Of a stretch of 64,000 bases of DNA, positions 35,509-46,585 are shown in pieces. Positions within the stretch are counted from its first letter, which is position 1. Each line of letters opens with the position of its first letter. Location: NCBI GenBank assembly GCA_023853785.1, contig JAJIRX010000704.1:124001-188000 (forward strand), written 5' to 3'. Source of the stretch: Psilocybe azurescens. Its lineage: Eukaryota; Basidiomycota; Agaricomycetes; Agaricales; Agrocybaceae. Under the pieces are notes generated by a model, which searched no databases, was not told where the DNA came from, and was given only the letters and a program-made list of their open reading frames with translations. The position numbers and the translations under genes are program-made.

Positions 35509-37842
35509 TCAACCCTGCAATTTTTCTTGTCTAGGATAGAAATCTGAGTCAGAACTCGAATCATCTTCATCTTCATCGTAGTCCTTCGCAATTTGCCACG
35601 CGTGCCTGCGCCCTGCTCGTTCGGCGCTCGGTTTGACGCCTTCGAACGACAGTGAAAGGCGATCTGGATCCATAACACGAGAGTATTCGAGGAATAGGCT
35701 AGACGTTTAACAGCAATAAAGGTGAGCGCTTTGTTTTATAAAAATGCATAAAATTCACCGAAACATATAGGCAGTCATATCCTCCTTCCTCCAAAACGTC
35801 TTGCTCCACTCTCTCCCGGCTTCTGCAATGCTTCTCGCCATGTCTTCGTGAGCCCCGTTTCCCAGCGGATCGCCTCTGAAGAACGCAAGAGCGTCCCAGA
35901 GGTCAGAGAGATCGACTTGTACGGGGACGTAATGGACCCACGGAGCGACTCTATCCATATACCTTCGAAAATGAGTGGAAGGTGTCGGCATCGCTTGAAC
36001 CGTGCGGACAAAAACGAAATGAAATGGATGAACTCACCACTCTGGATATAGAGTCGACTTGAACACGAGGGCTTGGGAGGTGATAAGACGTTTGAACCGA
36101 CTCGACCAACCGTTGCCATCAACCTACGATCCATCGAAATTGTCAGTTCAAGCAGGACGAAAGGATGCCAACTCTGCGAAGGAAACTCTTACATCAATGT
36201 AATACCTATAATTCCCGGCCGTACGCATTTCCTGGCGTTGTCTATATTCGAAGATCTTTCCTAGCTTTTTGCACATCTCCGGCGCACAGTTGGCCGGCTG
36301 CCCCGCAAACGCCGCGTCCACCATCGCAGGGGCCCAGCGCACCTTCTGGACCTGCATACCCCTGCCCACTTTCTTGCCCTTCTCCGCAGGCATTAGCACC
36401 GTGATATTGCTGGCCAACCCCAAAAAGGCTAAGGAGTCGTCCTCCAACTCACGGCCATCGCCTGCCCAGCGCACTAGCCGCGCGCGCTGAGCGAGATCCC
36501 ATCGGAGCCCGACGTCGTGCCAAATCCCCGTGTTGCTTCCGCGCCACTGCAAGCGTGCGTCGCCGCGGTCCTCCCAGTCCGGGTCGTCTTCGCGTGGATA
36601 AATATCTTCCATCCAATTGATGGGCATCGCGGGTGTGATGTCGTGGTGCACCACTGTCGGCCCATACGAGAATTGTGGGATGAGGGTGCGGTGTGCTACG
36701 GGGCCTTTTCCGTGGGAGATGAACTGCCCATGGAGGAGAAAGTGCGAAGGGTGCTCGCATGGATTCATTGACTTGTGATGGTCATGGATGAATGTTTTGG
36801 ACGTTAAGCGGGGTAATCGGAACGGCTCGCCTCCCCAGTTGATGTGCTGATTCCTCGCAGCGGACTCGGGAGAGCAGGCAGAAATCCACCCTACTACCTT
36901 GGCCTTCGGAGGATTGTCGATGTCAATGACTGGAGTAATTCTTGAATACTGGTATTCTGACTTTTTAATCTGTAAAGCGTTGCTTACATGTTCCTTTTTG
37001 GCAGCTTTTAAAGCTTGAGTTCTCAGTTCATAGTCTGTATGCAGATTTGGATTGTCGTGGGGCGAAAAAACAGCGCGAAAAGAAGGAATCGAGCGTTCAA
37101 CGTCTTTCAATAGTTCCATGATCTCATAAGCGCCTTTTGCGAGGCCTTTGGGACTGATGTCCTTACTGGGGAACGTGTAATTTTTGAGCGATAAACGTTC
37201 GTCGAACATATCTTTGCCCACTGTGAATGAATCTGCATGCGCTTCCCAATCGCGTTGAATTTTCTGCAGTTCTTTCGGATTCATTCCCAAAACGGTTCCA
37301 AGTCGTTGAATATCTGATCGTACTCGTCTGGAAGTTGGACATTATGCTCTTGAACGTATGCCCACCTGTAAAAACATGGTCATGGTCATAAAAACGCACA
37401 TATATGCACTTGCAGATCTCACCAGTCATCGAACCCTCGTGGTGGCAGTCTTTCGTATCGGTGGTAATATTCGTCTACTGCTTCTTGCAGCGTCGTACTG
37501 GCCCTCTCCAATTTCCGGTCCCACGAAGTTTGAGCGCTTTTGATCAGCTCGAAAATAGGATGCGGCCCATTGGGGTTTACTTGTAGCAAACCGTCATTTC
37601 GGTAGATATGCTGTTCCAACTGCTCCGCCTTGTGTTGTTCGGCCAACACTCTCAGGCCGTAACGCGCATGAGTATGCGACCCGGCCTTCCGCCGTCCTTT
37701 TGTCCAAACCCTCTCGCCCTCCAAACTGTCTTGTATGTTACCGATAGGGGTCTTGATCTGTCCACTCAAAAAAGGATCACGACGAAAGCGCAGAGGGCAA
37801 AAACGGCTTTTTGTTCGAACGTCGTAGGTTGATGCCTAGCAT
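35509..37842 (-). CDS. Glycosyltransferase family 90 (CAP10-like)
   Basis: CAP10-type glycosyltransferase, relatives of which add xylose or related sugars to fungal glycans in the secretory pathway. The coding path includes a hydrophobic anchor (about 37790-37760), RLPPRGFDDWWAYVQEHNV, the long central exon (37290-36148), then GNGWSSRFKRLITSQALVFK, WVHYVPVQVDLSDLWDALAF, AGREWSKTFWRKEDMTAYMF and LFLEYSRVMDPDRL. It ends in an acidic tail after DEDEDDSSSDSDF. One base seems missing at two sites: the plus-strand A run near 37769-37774, and the C run 37286-37288, where LEPFWGMNPKEL is split. The exact start is unresolved; 37842 is the first plausible ATG but is in a different frame from the anchor. 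Confidence 0.85.
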
Positions 37843-39222
37843 CTCTGATTTCTCACCACCCTGGCTGGGTGGTGTAGGTGAGAGGAAGAAGGAAGAAGAG
37901 AATTTTCAGGTTAGACATCCATGCACGGATGGATTTATTTCTTCTTCATGCATGTAGTAGAGCGGACGTGATTCCAAAAGAGGTCATTCCTCAGCGTGAT
38001 CCGTCGATCGGGGCATTGACAGCAAATTCACCAGTGTCTACACAGTATACCGTTACGTGTGGTCGCCATACATCGGCCATACAGGACTACGACCTGAAAA
38101 GACGATGCCAAATGATTTGTATTGGTATATCCAAACTACATAAAGCACGTTAACGGACATCCAGAAGGTACAGATCAAGTACAAACACGTCTGGGAACCC
38201 TCCAAGTGTGTCTAAATCATATAATACTTATATTGACGAGAACACTCGCAATGCACCAGCCACGCCAATCGAGGTCAATGGAAACTAATGCTACTGCAGG
38301 TATCAGCGCGGCGCAAATAATCTGAAGGATACTTGTTCGCGTATCTTCAATGTTAAGCGTGCTGCGTCGCTTTGCGGGAGTCTACGTCGTCTTAATCGCA
38401 TGTATCGCGTCGAGTTGTAATCGCGAGCCTAGAAGCACAGAAATGGCGCGGAAAAGAAGCCTGCTTGCAAAAGGGATGCAATGCCGAGGACAATCTGTCC
38501 TCTCTCAAGACAGATTTCCCAGCACGTGGGATGGATTGGCCTGGTTTGCAGACGCGACCTGGTGGTGTTTGACTGGCACCTATTTGGTATGAGAAGATGA
38601 GCTATATGATTAATCGCGTAGTTTTTGAGAACAAAATTTGAAGCACACCTATATATTCAAAATATAAACACACGATTTATGATATGATATATATATATAT
38701 TAAGGTACGGTAGAAATGTCGCATGCTGCACTACATATCTACTCGTTTCTTATGCAGCTCCAATTGATGTCAGCCCCGGTGATGGTAGATAGCGCTGCAC
38801 TCTCATTCAAGCCACGTCCATGACGATTCACAACTCGGTTAACTACCCTACAGCTTCGCTTGACGCTAGACCCCAACCGCCTCGTTTCTTTCGTGGGAGA
38901 CACAAATGTTCCAATTAGACACGACCTGACATCCTGAGATAAATCAACTTCTGATGATGCCCTTAGATTAGTCTCCACGACGGCTTTCTCATAGCACTCG
39001 CAAGCATACGCCAAAGCGTCCCCAAGTACTCGAATAACTGTCAAGAGGGAGAAGACAGGCGAAGGAATGCCCATTTACATCTTTGCATAAATTGGGAACA
39101 GTCTTACTCTGTTCGCCTATTGAAGAAATGCTCAAACTCATCATCATATTTAGCACACCATGTGCCTTAGATCGTGTACCAGTTTGCATATCGTGCTGTT
39201 CACGATGCCTGCATCGCCATAT
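37843..39222. other. Intergenic region downstream of the EXPERA gene
   Basis: About 1.4 kb with a short AT dinucleotide run (near 38680-38700). A 111-codon minus-strand frame (38739-39074) has no motif I recognise and no clear splice support, so it is not called. Confidence 0.45.
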
Positions 39223-40130
39223 TCATTGCTTCTTACCCGAAGATATTTTCTTCGATTGGGCATCTGCAAAGTTAAGTGAAGCCACAAGGTCCTTTCCAAA
39301 TTGCGCGACAATAAAAGTGGGCACGACAATCCAGAGGCTGTATACCAGAATGATTAGAAATGGCTGGTCAAGTGATACAGGAATAGGACTCGCCCATTGG
39401 GTATAATCCACAAAAAAATCAGGTTCGAAAGGGTGTTGTGACCAACAGCACAATATCCGCAGTAATACTCCTGGGCCCAGTATAGAATCGTCTTGGAAAG
39501 CGTCATGGTAGCGGCGGCGAAGCCAACAATGGTAGCCCCAGGCCACTCCGCGACGTGTGCAAGATACACATAGGCAATGTTAATAAGAGTTTCGATGATG
39601 TTAAGCAGAGCTAAGCCGATTCGTCAGACCTCAAGAAGATAAGACCTCAAGAAGATAATAAGCAAAGAAGTACGAACATTGTGCATTGGTGAAGCCATCT
39701 CCGGATTCGAAGGAAGGGAGCCCGTACACCTATATGCCGATAGATCAGAAACAGCAGGGATCCACAGGAACTTCGCGCGCACGTAGTCAATCTGATGGTT
39801 AATGTATCAGTACACGCATTGGTGAAGAATATTCGAATTTTTACTACCTCCTGGTAGAGTTCGTAAGGCTTCCAAATCCAATGGAGATCTCCCCCCTGAG
39901 GTACCAAACGTTTGTTAACAAAGCTGCAACCCTGACTTAAAAAATCCGACTGGTCACTACCTTCATAGACCGTGGACTTTAAGGTCCCCGGGCAATGTCA
40001 GTGTTACCGAAAAAGGAAGACAAAATAGCTAAGGCACTTACCGCATGAAGCAATACCCTACATCCCATAAAATTACGGGTACGGTGAGGATAAACCAAAG
40101 AGAAATCCACTTGTGAGTCTTCACTGCCAT
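39223..40130 (-). CDS. EXPERA-domain membrane protein (EBP/TM6SF-like)
   Basis: Polytopic ER-type membrane protein of the EXPERA family, which includes the sterol isomerase EBP; relatives often serve in sterol metabolism, though catalytic activity is not shown here. It starts MAVKTHKWISLWFILTVPVI, continues WDVGYCFMR, then GGDLHWIWKPYELYQE, DGFTNAQ, LLNIIETLINIAYVYLAHVA, a block with YWAQEYYCGYCAVGHNTL, and LWIVVPTFIVAQFGKDL, ending KKISSGKKQ. A short intron from GTGCGC to ATATAG joins DY to VYGLPSFESG. The last intron (39393-39338) has a GC donor, GCGAGT. No frame breaks were seen. Reading order and spacing fit a roughly 200-residue family member. Confidence 0.86.
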
Positions 40131-40435
40131 GGTGGTCGTTGTTGAAACGCTGCGTGAGATTGATTTCCTTGAACTCTTGATGCAGCTGAGCTTAAAACGT
40201 AGGTGGGAAATTTGTACTAAAATAGTTATTTTATCTCACGCTAAGGCTTGGGCCTGGTCACAACTTCAACTTTGCTTCAATGCTTGGCCCGCATTTCTTC
40301 TGAGAACCGCTAGAAAGCTTCTTGTTTCGATCTTCTTGTCTTAACTGGAACAAAGTAGGCGTTTTCTCGTTCGATATTTGAGAAAGTAGAGGCCCCCGAG
40401 GTAGCCGCTATTCCTGGAATTGAGAGGTACGATAT

Positions 40436-41249
40436 TTGACTCCGACACCGCCATTCCTTTCTGGATTTGAAAGAGTCAAGCATTGCATCTACTTGTACTC
40501 GAGACGTCAAAGAGTCCCATTGGTGGCCCTCGACCCCGAACTTCTGCTTCGGCACATGACGAGGACATGTACTCTCCCAGCAATTATCCGAAGGCGTCGG
40601 TTGGAGATACGTATGTGTCATGGTCTTATCTTTCATGATAATGGACCGTTTGTTCGTATCCAATTTTCTGGCCTCCTTGACCAAAACAAACGGGGAACTG
40701 GCACCAGTGTAAATATATCAGGGCCTCGAACTGGCTGCGCTTTGAGGCATCTTCGTTTCTTCAACCTGTGCAAGGTCTACAGGACGCCTGCGAGCACTAT
40801 CATTCGAGGGACGATATTATCTTTGAATGACACTGGAGTCTGGCTGAATGACGCTGTGTATGCTCCGAGACTGTCGGGTGCCTGTCTGAATGCGATCTAC
40901 TGTCTGAAACCCTCGTTGTTATACTTAACTGATTATTGTCCAACCTCTCGAGATCACGCCTCTAAAACTGTCAACTTTCATCTCCAAAAAGATATGTACG
41001 GATCGCACCTTTCCTTGCTACGTCATTCTGCAACGGCCAGGCACTGAAAGAAACTTTACCATTGTCGTCTTGAACCACTGGGACCTTTAGCTAGTGGCTG
41101 TTATTGATTTGTACGGTACATCCTTTACTGTGGCTGAGCCCAAACCCATTGAAGTACGCCTGTCAACAAATCATATAACCTCAATTTATGTCCCTGTCTT
41201 GGATACTACCCACATTCTCCTGTGTCTTCGGAATGAAAAGATAGGATAA
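40436..41249 (+). pseudogene. Possible decayed coding sequence, family unknown
   Basis: A 203-codon frame (40436-41047) is followed in a second frame by a reading that looks coding: CYVILQRPGTERNFTIVVLN, a stop, then VIDLYGTSFTVAEPKPIEVR and a stop at about 41249. The pattern suggests a decayed or error-broken gene. I recognise no family, and the minus strand also has a 124-codon frame over part of this region. Low confidence. Confidence 0.2.
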
Positions 41250-42059
41250 GCTTATCATTTCTGGCAATTTTGATCTGCGACTACCCATGCGAGGATATGT
41301 ACATGCATATGAGTTAACGCCTCTGGGGGAACGACATTGACAATTTATCTTCATTCATCGTGTTTCTTATCTTGGAATGGCGACATGACATTGCTGATTG
41401 GTTGTGATTGTAGTACTGACGATCGGAGGATGGACCGCTACGAAAAAATCCCCTCCATCCTTTCGTTGACTACCTTGGGATGGCCAGTTTATTAGCACTG
41501 CTGAACTTTTTTGGACTTTACATGTCAGCACAATTGGACTCGCGTATGCTAATCGAGTTGGGTCCAAACTTTCGGATCGAATAAAACCTTTTCTTGTCGA
41601 ATGAATAATGTGGCAATGAGTTTTAGTAGGTCTTGGTCACCTTTTCTTCTAAGACGTCACCTACGTGCTCTTTTCTCGACCCACATATTCGCCATAAGTA
41701 CAAAACTTCTCTGGTGTCTAGTGAGAGAGGACCTCGTGATCCGGGTGCTGTAGCAAGTTGCTCAGCTGCCTTGGCCTTCAACAAGGGTAAGGCTACATGC
41801 TGGAATCTTCCAATATCTTGGCTGTGCACCTTGCTCTCTCAACCTCTCAACCCTGCTCTTATATGTTGACTGCGCAAACTATTCCCGAGAGTTTCTATTT
41901 TTACACGTCTGAACTCATGTCCTTAAAATTGTATCTCAATGTCGGTAGTCACTATCCGTCGGAGAATGCCTAAAATGCCATGCAGAGTATGTAAATGATT
42001 GAGCTGGCCGCGTCGGTGCCTGGACTCCTTTGATTTTTATTTTTCCCCCCGAAACTAAT
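41250..42059. other. Intergenic region left of the MITE
   Basis: About 800 bp with no supported gene. Short open frames on both strands lack motifs. Confidence 0.45.
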
Positions 42060-42061
42060 TA

Positions 42062-42646
42062 CAGTCGAACCCCTTATAACCCATACCCCTTGGTGGACAG
42101 CCCAGACTATGGGTTATGAGGGGTTATGGGTTTCGAGAGGTGTACCAAAAATAGACTCGATATTTTGAGAAAAATTGTCAAAAATTTTCAGGGCTACAAA
42201 GCGAATACTACTCATATTTAGTTAGGGACCGTTCGGCTAGCAATGCTCCAGCAAGTATATCTGCCAAAATTGGGACCTAAGCCAGGATAATGCATTTTCG
42301 GGCATGTCGGCAATCCTCGGAGCCTGAATGTACATTTTTCGGCTATGTCACCTCAGAGTTCTTTGAAGCTTGCTAGCTGAACGGGCCCTAAAAGAGGCTT
42401 CAGCAGCACATCACTCAAATGAGCCGTCAGTGAACTAAATATTTTACTACTAAATTAAGGTCCAGGCCAACCTATAGTAGGCAAAACCTATGGGTTTTTC
42501 CGGCTGAGGGGTATGGGGTATGGGTTATCGCGGACCTATGGGTTATGGTATGCAATTCCCTGCGAACCAAGTCGGTGGACGTCTGAGGCTATGGGTTATG
42601 AGGGGTTATGGGTTAAGAGAGGTATGGGTTAAGAGGGGTCCGACTG
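42062..42646. mobile_element. Non-autonomous pogo/Tigger-like MITE, 585 bp
   Basis: The element starts CAGTCGAACCCC and ends GGGGTCCGACTG, with imperfect terminal inverted repeats of about 27 bp (both containing TAACCCATACC). It is flanked by TA on each side (42060-42061 and 42647-42648), the target of Tc1/mariner-superfamily transposons. The CAGT... terminus is typical of pogo/Tigger elements. Inside, a block of about 50 bp containing CTATGGGTTATGAGGGG is directly repeated near both ends (from 42107 and from 42589). No transposase is encoded. Confidence 0.85.
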
Positions 42647-42648
42647 TA

Positions 42649-44675
42649 GAACCAATTGTGTACAGATTTCTGAAATTATAGATGTCCCCGATTGAGATCA
42701 ATCTGAAAGTCAAAACAGGTCCTCCTCAAGTCATGCAAACCGGGCATAATTCATGTAAAGGCAGAACGTATTAAGTCTCACAAATGTAAGCTAAACTAGA
42801 GCCTTAATCGAGACTTCAACGTGCCCTTCATTTCAAGTTGTAACTGACCGGTTTATACCGACATGCCAATAGCTTCTTACGTATGATTTAATGCAAACCA
42901 CAAGGCTGGCACTTAAAGTTTACCCGGGCAGCTCAGGTCTTAGACTGCGTGCCGTTGATGGTTGTCGAAAACATCCCGTGCCTTGTGAGGTTTGTCGGGA
43001 TAGCCTCTGATGGCCTCCTATGCACGTCCCCAGCTTTACTGAGATCGTTCACATAGTCGCCTTTTCGACCACCCAGCATAATTCTGAGCGGAGAATGCAG
43101 TCAGGCACATGCGTATAAAATGCACATACTAGACATGGTAAACGCAGCGGTAAACTTCCTATGACCATGGGTATTCGCGGTGAAGAGGCGCCCAATCAGT
43201 GCGTAGCTCCAGATACCGTAACGTCGACAGGACCACAAAACCCATAAGCCGCAGACCACAGTCCATTGATTTGCTTCACCGCCGATTCTCGTGAGGTATG
43301 TAGCGAAGGAATCCTAACGGCAGTCATTTGTTGGCATACCGTCGGTCTGCGTCGGACAATTTGCGGCGCTAAAGTGCCCGTGAGTATGTGCTCCCGGTAC
43401 TTGGGATGTCAGCTATACAGTATACTCTGAGTACAGGGACGAGAAATATGGTCGACTTTGCCAGCTTTCGCTACTAAAAATAACGAGAGAGACGTTCGCT
43501 GGCAATAGATATTTAAATTTGACCTTGAAGCCTGAGAGCTTGACAATCGCCGTCTACGACATAAGTGCGACGACGTGGGTATTAAATACATACACCCTGT
43601 CAAATGGATTCCTTCCCTTGCTACCATTCTGTCCGAGACGCTTATCTACTGAGGACTCAGAGTTCCACTGAAAATTACTCCGACATGTCCTGCTTGTCAA
43701 TCTGTGACTAGTCGAGCTTGAACCTTTAGAACACCTGCTTATTGGAAGCAGCGCACATTAAATATTAATTCAAGTCAAGTTCAAAGAAAAGTTAGACATA
43801 TGTCGAGACGATTGTTGATGTCTCTCCGCTTATCCATAGACATTTTGGACAGACTGTACGGATGCAAAATCTACTAGAAGATGTCACTTTCTGAGATTAT
43901 TCAGGATTGCCATGTTTTCTGTTCGCTTCCCAAAATGTTCTGCGCAGTGGGGTACCTGCTCTGAGGATCGAGTCTGTAAGAAAAGGAAAGTGGAATATGG
44001 CTGCCTTGATTGACGACGAAATGTCCTGCCCAGTGTAATAATTGTTCTGTCGATAGCATAAGAAAAAGAAAGTGAAATATGGAGGCTGCTTTGGGAGGAA
44101 GACAAAAAGTCCCAAGTAGTGCGATAGCCAGTGTGGGAATCTCAAGAAAGCGAAATATTGAAGGTCTTAGACTGCTTTGAGAGGAGAACATGGGTACATT
44201 CATACAGGCACTTGGCAGGTCCCGGATTTGCAATTGTTCCACGCTTTAGCATAGAGATACAATTGCTTGCGGGGTGGAGACTTTCCGATTAGAGACGCAT
44301 GTGTTACATGTTACCCGCTCTGTCCAGCTCCGTTCCTAATCGAAAAGAACAAAAGCAGACAAAAAAGCCTGCAGGAAATTTCGAGAGCAGAAAAGCCTCT
44401 GCTCATCGGAGGTTGTCGATCCGACTGTGTTCGGTCCTGGCCAGACCGTGGCCGTGCTGATGGGGGTACGCCAAAAGAGACAGGTACCGCCAATGATGAA
44501 AAGACTCCGGACAGGAACAACAGGGAGAAGGGTCCCAAAAGGGTCCTGCTGTTTATGGATATCGCTTGGTAAATATGGCTAGCCAGAAACCTTAAAGAGC
44601 CGGTACCTTCTAGTGCGTTTTTCGTTACCCAACATCCCCTAACATCCCCCTCACCTTACTCCTCACTTCAATAAT
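42649..44675. other. Intergenic region between the MITE and the peptide precursor gene
   Basis: About 2 kb without a supported gene. It includes degenerate tandem repeats at 43905-44170. The last 100 bp before 44676 is C/T-rich, with a duplicated AACATCCCC word near 44630-44650, and is the probable core promoter of the precursor gene. Confidence 0.45.
43905..44170. repeat. Imperfect tandem repeats of about 80-90 bp
   Basis: Units sharing AAGAAA(A)GGAAAGTG(G)AATATGG-like words followed by CCTTGATT or GCTTTG and CAGTG recur about three times. They make overlapping open frames on the minus strand in three phases with similar peptides (FSYA, FLFLQT), a sign of repeat structure rather than coding. 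Confidence 0.5.
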
Positions 44676-45444
44676 ATGCGTGTATCAGTAATCACTCTCC
44701 TATCTGCATTCACCCTTGTGCTTGCAGCGCCTATCGTAAGTACTCGCATTTTGTCCTCAAATACAGATTGAAAACTAACGTACGTACGCTTCTCAGAATG
44801 ATGGTGTGATGGCTCTCCGAAGTGGAGATCTTGTTGCAGCAGTGCGTTATATTCATATCACTCTCCCATTCACGCCAGACTTACTGTGAATCTTTCCGTG
44901 TTCTCAGAGAGATGCTGCCCCCGTAAACCCTGACTGGAAGCGCGAGGCAGAGGCCGGAAATCCTGACTGGAAGCGCGAGGCTGAAGCCCAGAGAAACCCA
45001 ACATGGAAGCGCGAGGCTGAAGCCCAGAGAAACCTAACATGGAAGCGGGAGGCTGAGGCTCAGAGGAATCCCACCTGGAGGCGAGAGGCTGAGGCTCAGA
45101 GGAATCCCACCTGGAGGCGAGAGGCTGAGGCTGGTGGTAGGAATCCCACCTGGAAGCGAGAGGCTGAGGCCGAGGCTCAGAGGAATCCGACCTGGAAGCG
45201 CGAGGCTGAGGCTGAGGCTGAGGCTCAGAGGAACCCCACCTGGAGGCGCGAGGCTGAGGCTGAGGCTCAGAGGAACCCCACTTGGAAGCGAGAGGCAGAG
45301 GCTGGTGGTAGGAACCCTACCTGGAAGCGGGAGGCAGAGGCTGAGGCTCAGAGGAACCCCACCTGGAAACGAGAGGCTGAGGCTGGTGGTAGGGACCCTA
45401 CCTGGAAGCGCGAGGCAGAAGCCGGCCGCAATCCGACTTGGTGA
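44676..45444 (+). CDS. Secreted Kex2-processed repeat peptide precursor (alpha-factor-like)
   Basis: Predicted secreted precursor of 213 residues from exons 44676-44735, 44797-44841 and 44908-45444. A signal peptide (MRVSVITLLSAFTLVLAAP) and short spacer (NDGVMALRSGDLVAA) precede 14 short units, each ending in Trp. Units are separated by 13 dibasic Kex2 sites (WKR or WRR), each followed by two to four Glu-Ala pairs, the substrate of Ste13-type dipeptidyl aminopeptidase. The cores are VNPDW, GNPDW, seven QRNPTW, one QRNLTW, two GGRNPTW, one GGRDPTW and one GRNPTW. This is the layout of ascomycete alpha-factor precursors. The mature peptide would be a hexapeptide, perhaps with N-terminal pyroglutamate. 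Family membership (KEP class) is inferred, and the target is unknown. Confidence 0.93.
44938..45441. repeat. Minisatellite encoding the peptide units
   Basis: In-frame tandem repeats of 30-42 bp (AAGCGCGAGGCTGAGGCT...AATCCCACCTGG type) build the precursor's C-terminal part. Unit length changes by 6-bp GAGGCT steps, so copy number and Glu-Ala count probably vary between strains. Confidence 0.85.
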
Positions 45445-46585
45445 AAAGCTACCAACTCGACCTATCTTCAGTCATTAGTCGCTAGTCGACAAATACCACC
45501 CGGTTCTTGGAATGATGGTCGAAACGGTTCCACAACTTCAGCGAGGTTTAACAATCTTTTTGAATAACCGTCTGCCTTTTTGCATTTCCCTTATCCCTCG
45601 CGACGCCTTTTTTTCTCTGCATAGTGTTAGCATGACTCATACCCACCCTCATTTGTTCCAACTTCTGATATAACGCATTCACTTTCTCCCTTTCGCTCTA
45701 TATATCAAAGTATTAGTGCTTCTGCATTGTAAAAAAAAATTAGGATTAATCTCGCCTTTCGTAGGACTTAATAAGCAATAAATAGTAATTTGATGATAAA
45801 ATTTGCAGTGTACCAAGGGGTAGATATGAAATAACCGAAGCTAGGTTGCAAGTTGGGGGTAGTCAAGACTCTCGGGTCTTTTGGGCTGCTTGGCCCATTG
45901 CCTTCGGTGTAGGAGCGCTGTATAAGGTACGACATGCTACTTATCCTCTTAGAAATAAAGTGCACTCCCACAATTAGAGCGGAAAATTAGAGCATAAGCA
46001 CTGCGCAGTATTAGGACAAGGCGACGACAAGAGCGCACAAGCATGTCAAGATTGATCCAAGACAAATTGTTAGACCAAGCCCGCACATATTACGCGCTGC
46101 TTAATCAGCAATTATGTAATATTCGATTATGTCTGCGCTCGTCGCCAACCTTCGCCAACTCGAAGCCGCTGTCAAGGCGCTGTTTCTGTTTGCCTTAAGA
46201 GTCGTTGAGTGCAGAACACGTTGACTCGGTGAGGATGTACTATGGTCTGCTATGTGGCCGATAGCAATTTACAAAGGTGCCTAGTAAGAAGTGCTCGAGT
46301 ACTTACATTTGAAAAAGAAAAATTTGTATGGAAGATGCAATATGATGATGGGCGACACGGAGATAGGACTCCTCTGACGGTGCGGCCATATAAGCGACAG
46401 GCCCATGTGTACGTCGCATCAGCTCTCATCAGCCTCGTTATTTTAACAAGGAGGATAGCAAGACTTCCTTTTCTCTTGTCCTCTCTCTTTCTACCTCTTA
46501 TATCATTTTAATAGCTTTCTTTTTACGACTTTCTTAGCTTCGGGGCAGCTTCTGGGATCATTTGAACGTTGAACCTATAGATCAG
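45445..46585. other. Intergenic region between precursor and bestrophin-like gene
   Basis: About 1.1 kb. It carries the precursor 3' region and bestrophin promoter. Short frames such as 46242-46511 have no recognised motif. Confidence 0.45.

Noticed and set aside
36449..36760. Open frames on both strands inside the GT90 gene
   Set aside because: Shadows of a long conserved exon; no motif and low-complexity composition.
44676..45444. Dikaritin (ustiloxin-type) RiPP cluster
   Set aside because: The precursor has Kex2 repeats, but no UstYa/DUF3328-type oxidase is seen in the window and the cores lack a Tyr. The RiPP idea is kept only as a minor alternative.
45134..45478. A 114-codon frame with LRGTPPG-like repeats over the peptide precursor
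   Set aside because: It is an out-of-phase reading of the same minisatellite. The precursor frame has a signal peptide, introns and processing sites; this one has none.
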